A stretch of DNA of 51,119 bases from Nocardioides sp. YIM 152315 (GTDB lineage: Bacteria > Actinomycetota > Actinomycetes > Propionibacteriales > Nocardioidaceae), in contig NZ_JARGER010000008.1 of NCBI RefSeq assembly GCF_029210375.1, positions 84,348 through 135,466 of the forward strand. The letters run 5' to 3'. Shown here one piece after another: positions 51,115 through 51,119 of this stretch. Each line of letters begins with the position of its first letter. The first letter of the stretch is position 1. The notes beneath the pieces are model-generated. The model searched no databases and was not told the origin of the DNA. It worked only from the letters and a program-made list of their open reading frames with translations. The position numbers and the translations under genes were made by a program.

Positions 51115-51119
51115 TTCAT

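Noticed and set aside
1..51119. CRISPR arrays, rRNA genes and complete tRNA genes
   Set aside because: No regular spaced repeats or rRNA-like sequence; only a 3' tRNA fragment at the right edge.

Overview
The window is high-GC DNA with many GTG/TTG starts, ATGA/GTGA gene overlaps and acyl-CoA gene families typical of Actinomycetota. A Nocardioides-like or other mycolic-acid-free soil actinobacterium is a guess from style only; no rRNA or marker gene is present. It has two parts: a catabolic region (about 1-35.1 kb) and an accessory, mobile, defence-like region (about 35.4-51.05 kb).

Catabolic region. The first operon (81-5833) encodes a thiamine-diphosphate enzyme, an alpha/beta hydrolase, a crotonase, an acyl-CoA ligase and a luciferase-like flavin/F420 oxidoreductase. 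Next come a minus-strand crotonase (with a decayed universal stress protein behind it), a minus-strand quinone oxidoreductase, and a plus-strand TRAP DctQ-DctM pair with an aldehyde dehydrogenase. A long operon (12301-22960) follows: SnoaL-like protein, cytochrome P450, its 3Fe-4S-type ferredoxin, acyl-CoA dehydrogenase, SDR, two family III CoA-transferase subunits (only the first keeps the catalytic Asp), a thiolase-fold Ltp2-like aldolase with a DUF35 partner, and two adjacent acyl-CoA dehydrogenases. A GntR/FCD regulator (23122) is next. The 24202-28505 operon encodes an ACAD10/11-type phosphotransferase, a small conserved protein, an acyl-CoA ligase, an SDR and a MaoC hydratase. A frameshifted MFS transporter, a SnoaL-like protein, a second LLM oxidoreductase, a crotonase, a third CoA transferase and an amidohydrolase complete the region. 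Together they look like a pathway for an alicyclic or branched (terpenoid- or steroid-like) substrate: P450 hydroxylation, CoA activation or transfer, beta-oxidation, possible phosphorylation-assisted removal of a hydroxyl, and retro-aldol chain cleavage. The substrate cannot be named from sequence.

Five intergenic copies of a near-palindrome, consensus AATTCTCATGAGGAATTA, lie at the promoters of this region. Two fill the 17-bp spacer between -35 and -10 hexamers. They define a local regulon whose natural candidate regulator is the GntR protein. Three minus-strand genes seem to have leaderless starts.

Accessory region. A tyrosine recombinase at 35559 opens the region. It is followed by an exonuclease-TerB-BRCT-Lsr2 fusion, an OLD nuclease plus UvrD helicase pair (Gabija-like), a 579-aa protein built from two repeats, a complete IS3-family element (inverted repeats, CAC target duplication, -1 frameshift signal), an HNH-like protein, unknown proteins and a reverse transcriptase with an alpha-helical C-terminal half (defence-RT-like). 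The right edge is a 3' fragment of a tRNA, probably initiator tRNA-fMet, followed by a strong terminator. A 10-bp repeat (CCCCCGCTAC) of its end lies just outside the integrase at 35384. This suggests an integrated defence island of about 15.7 kb, with the left boundary uncertain.
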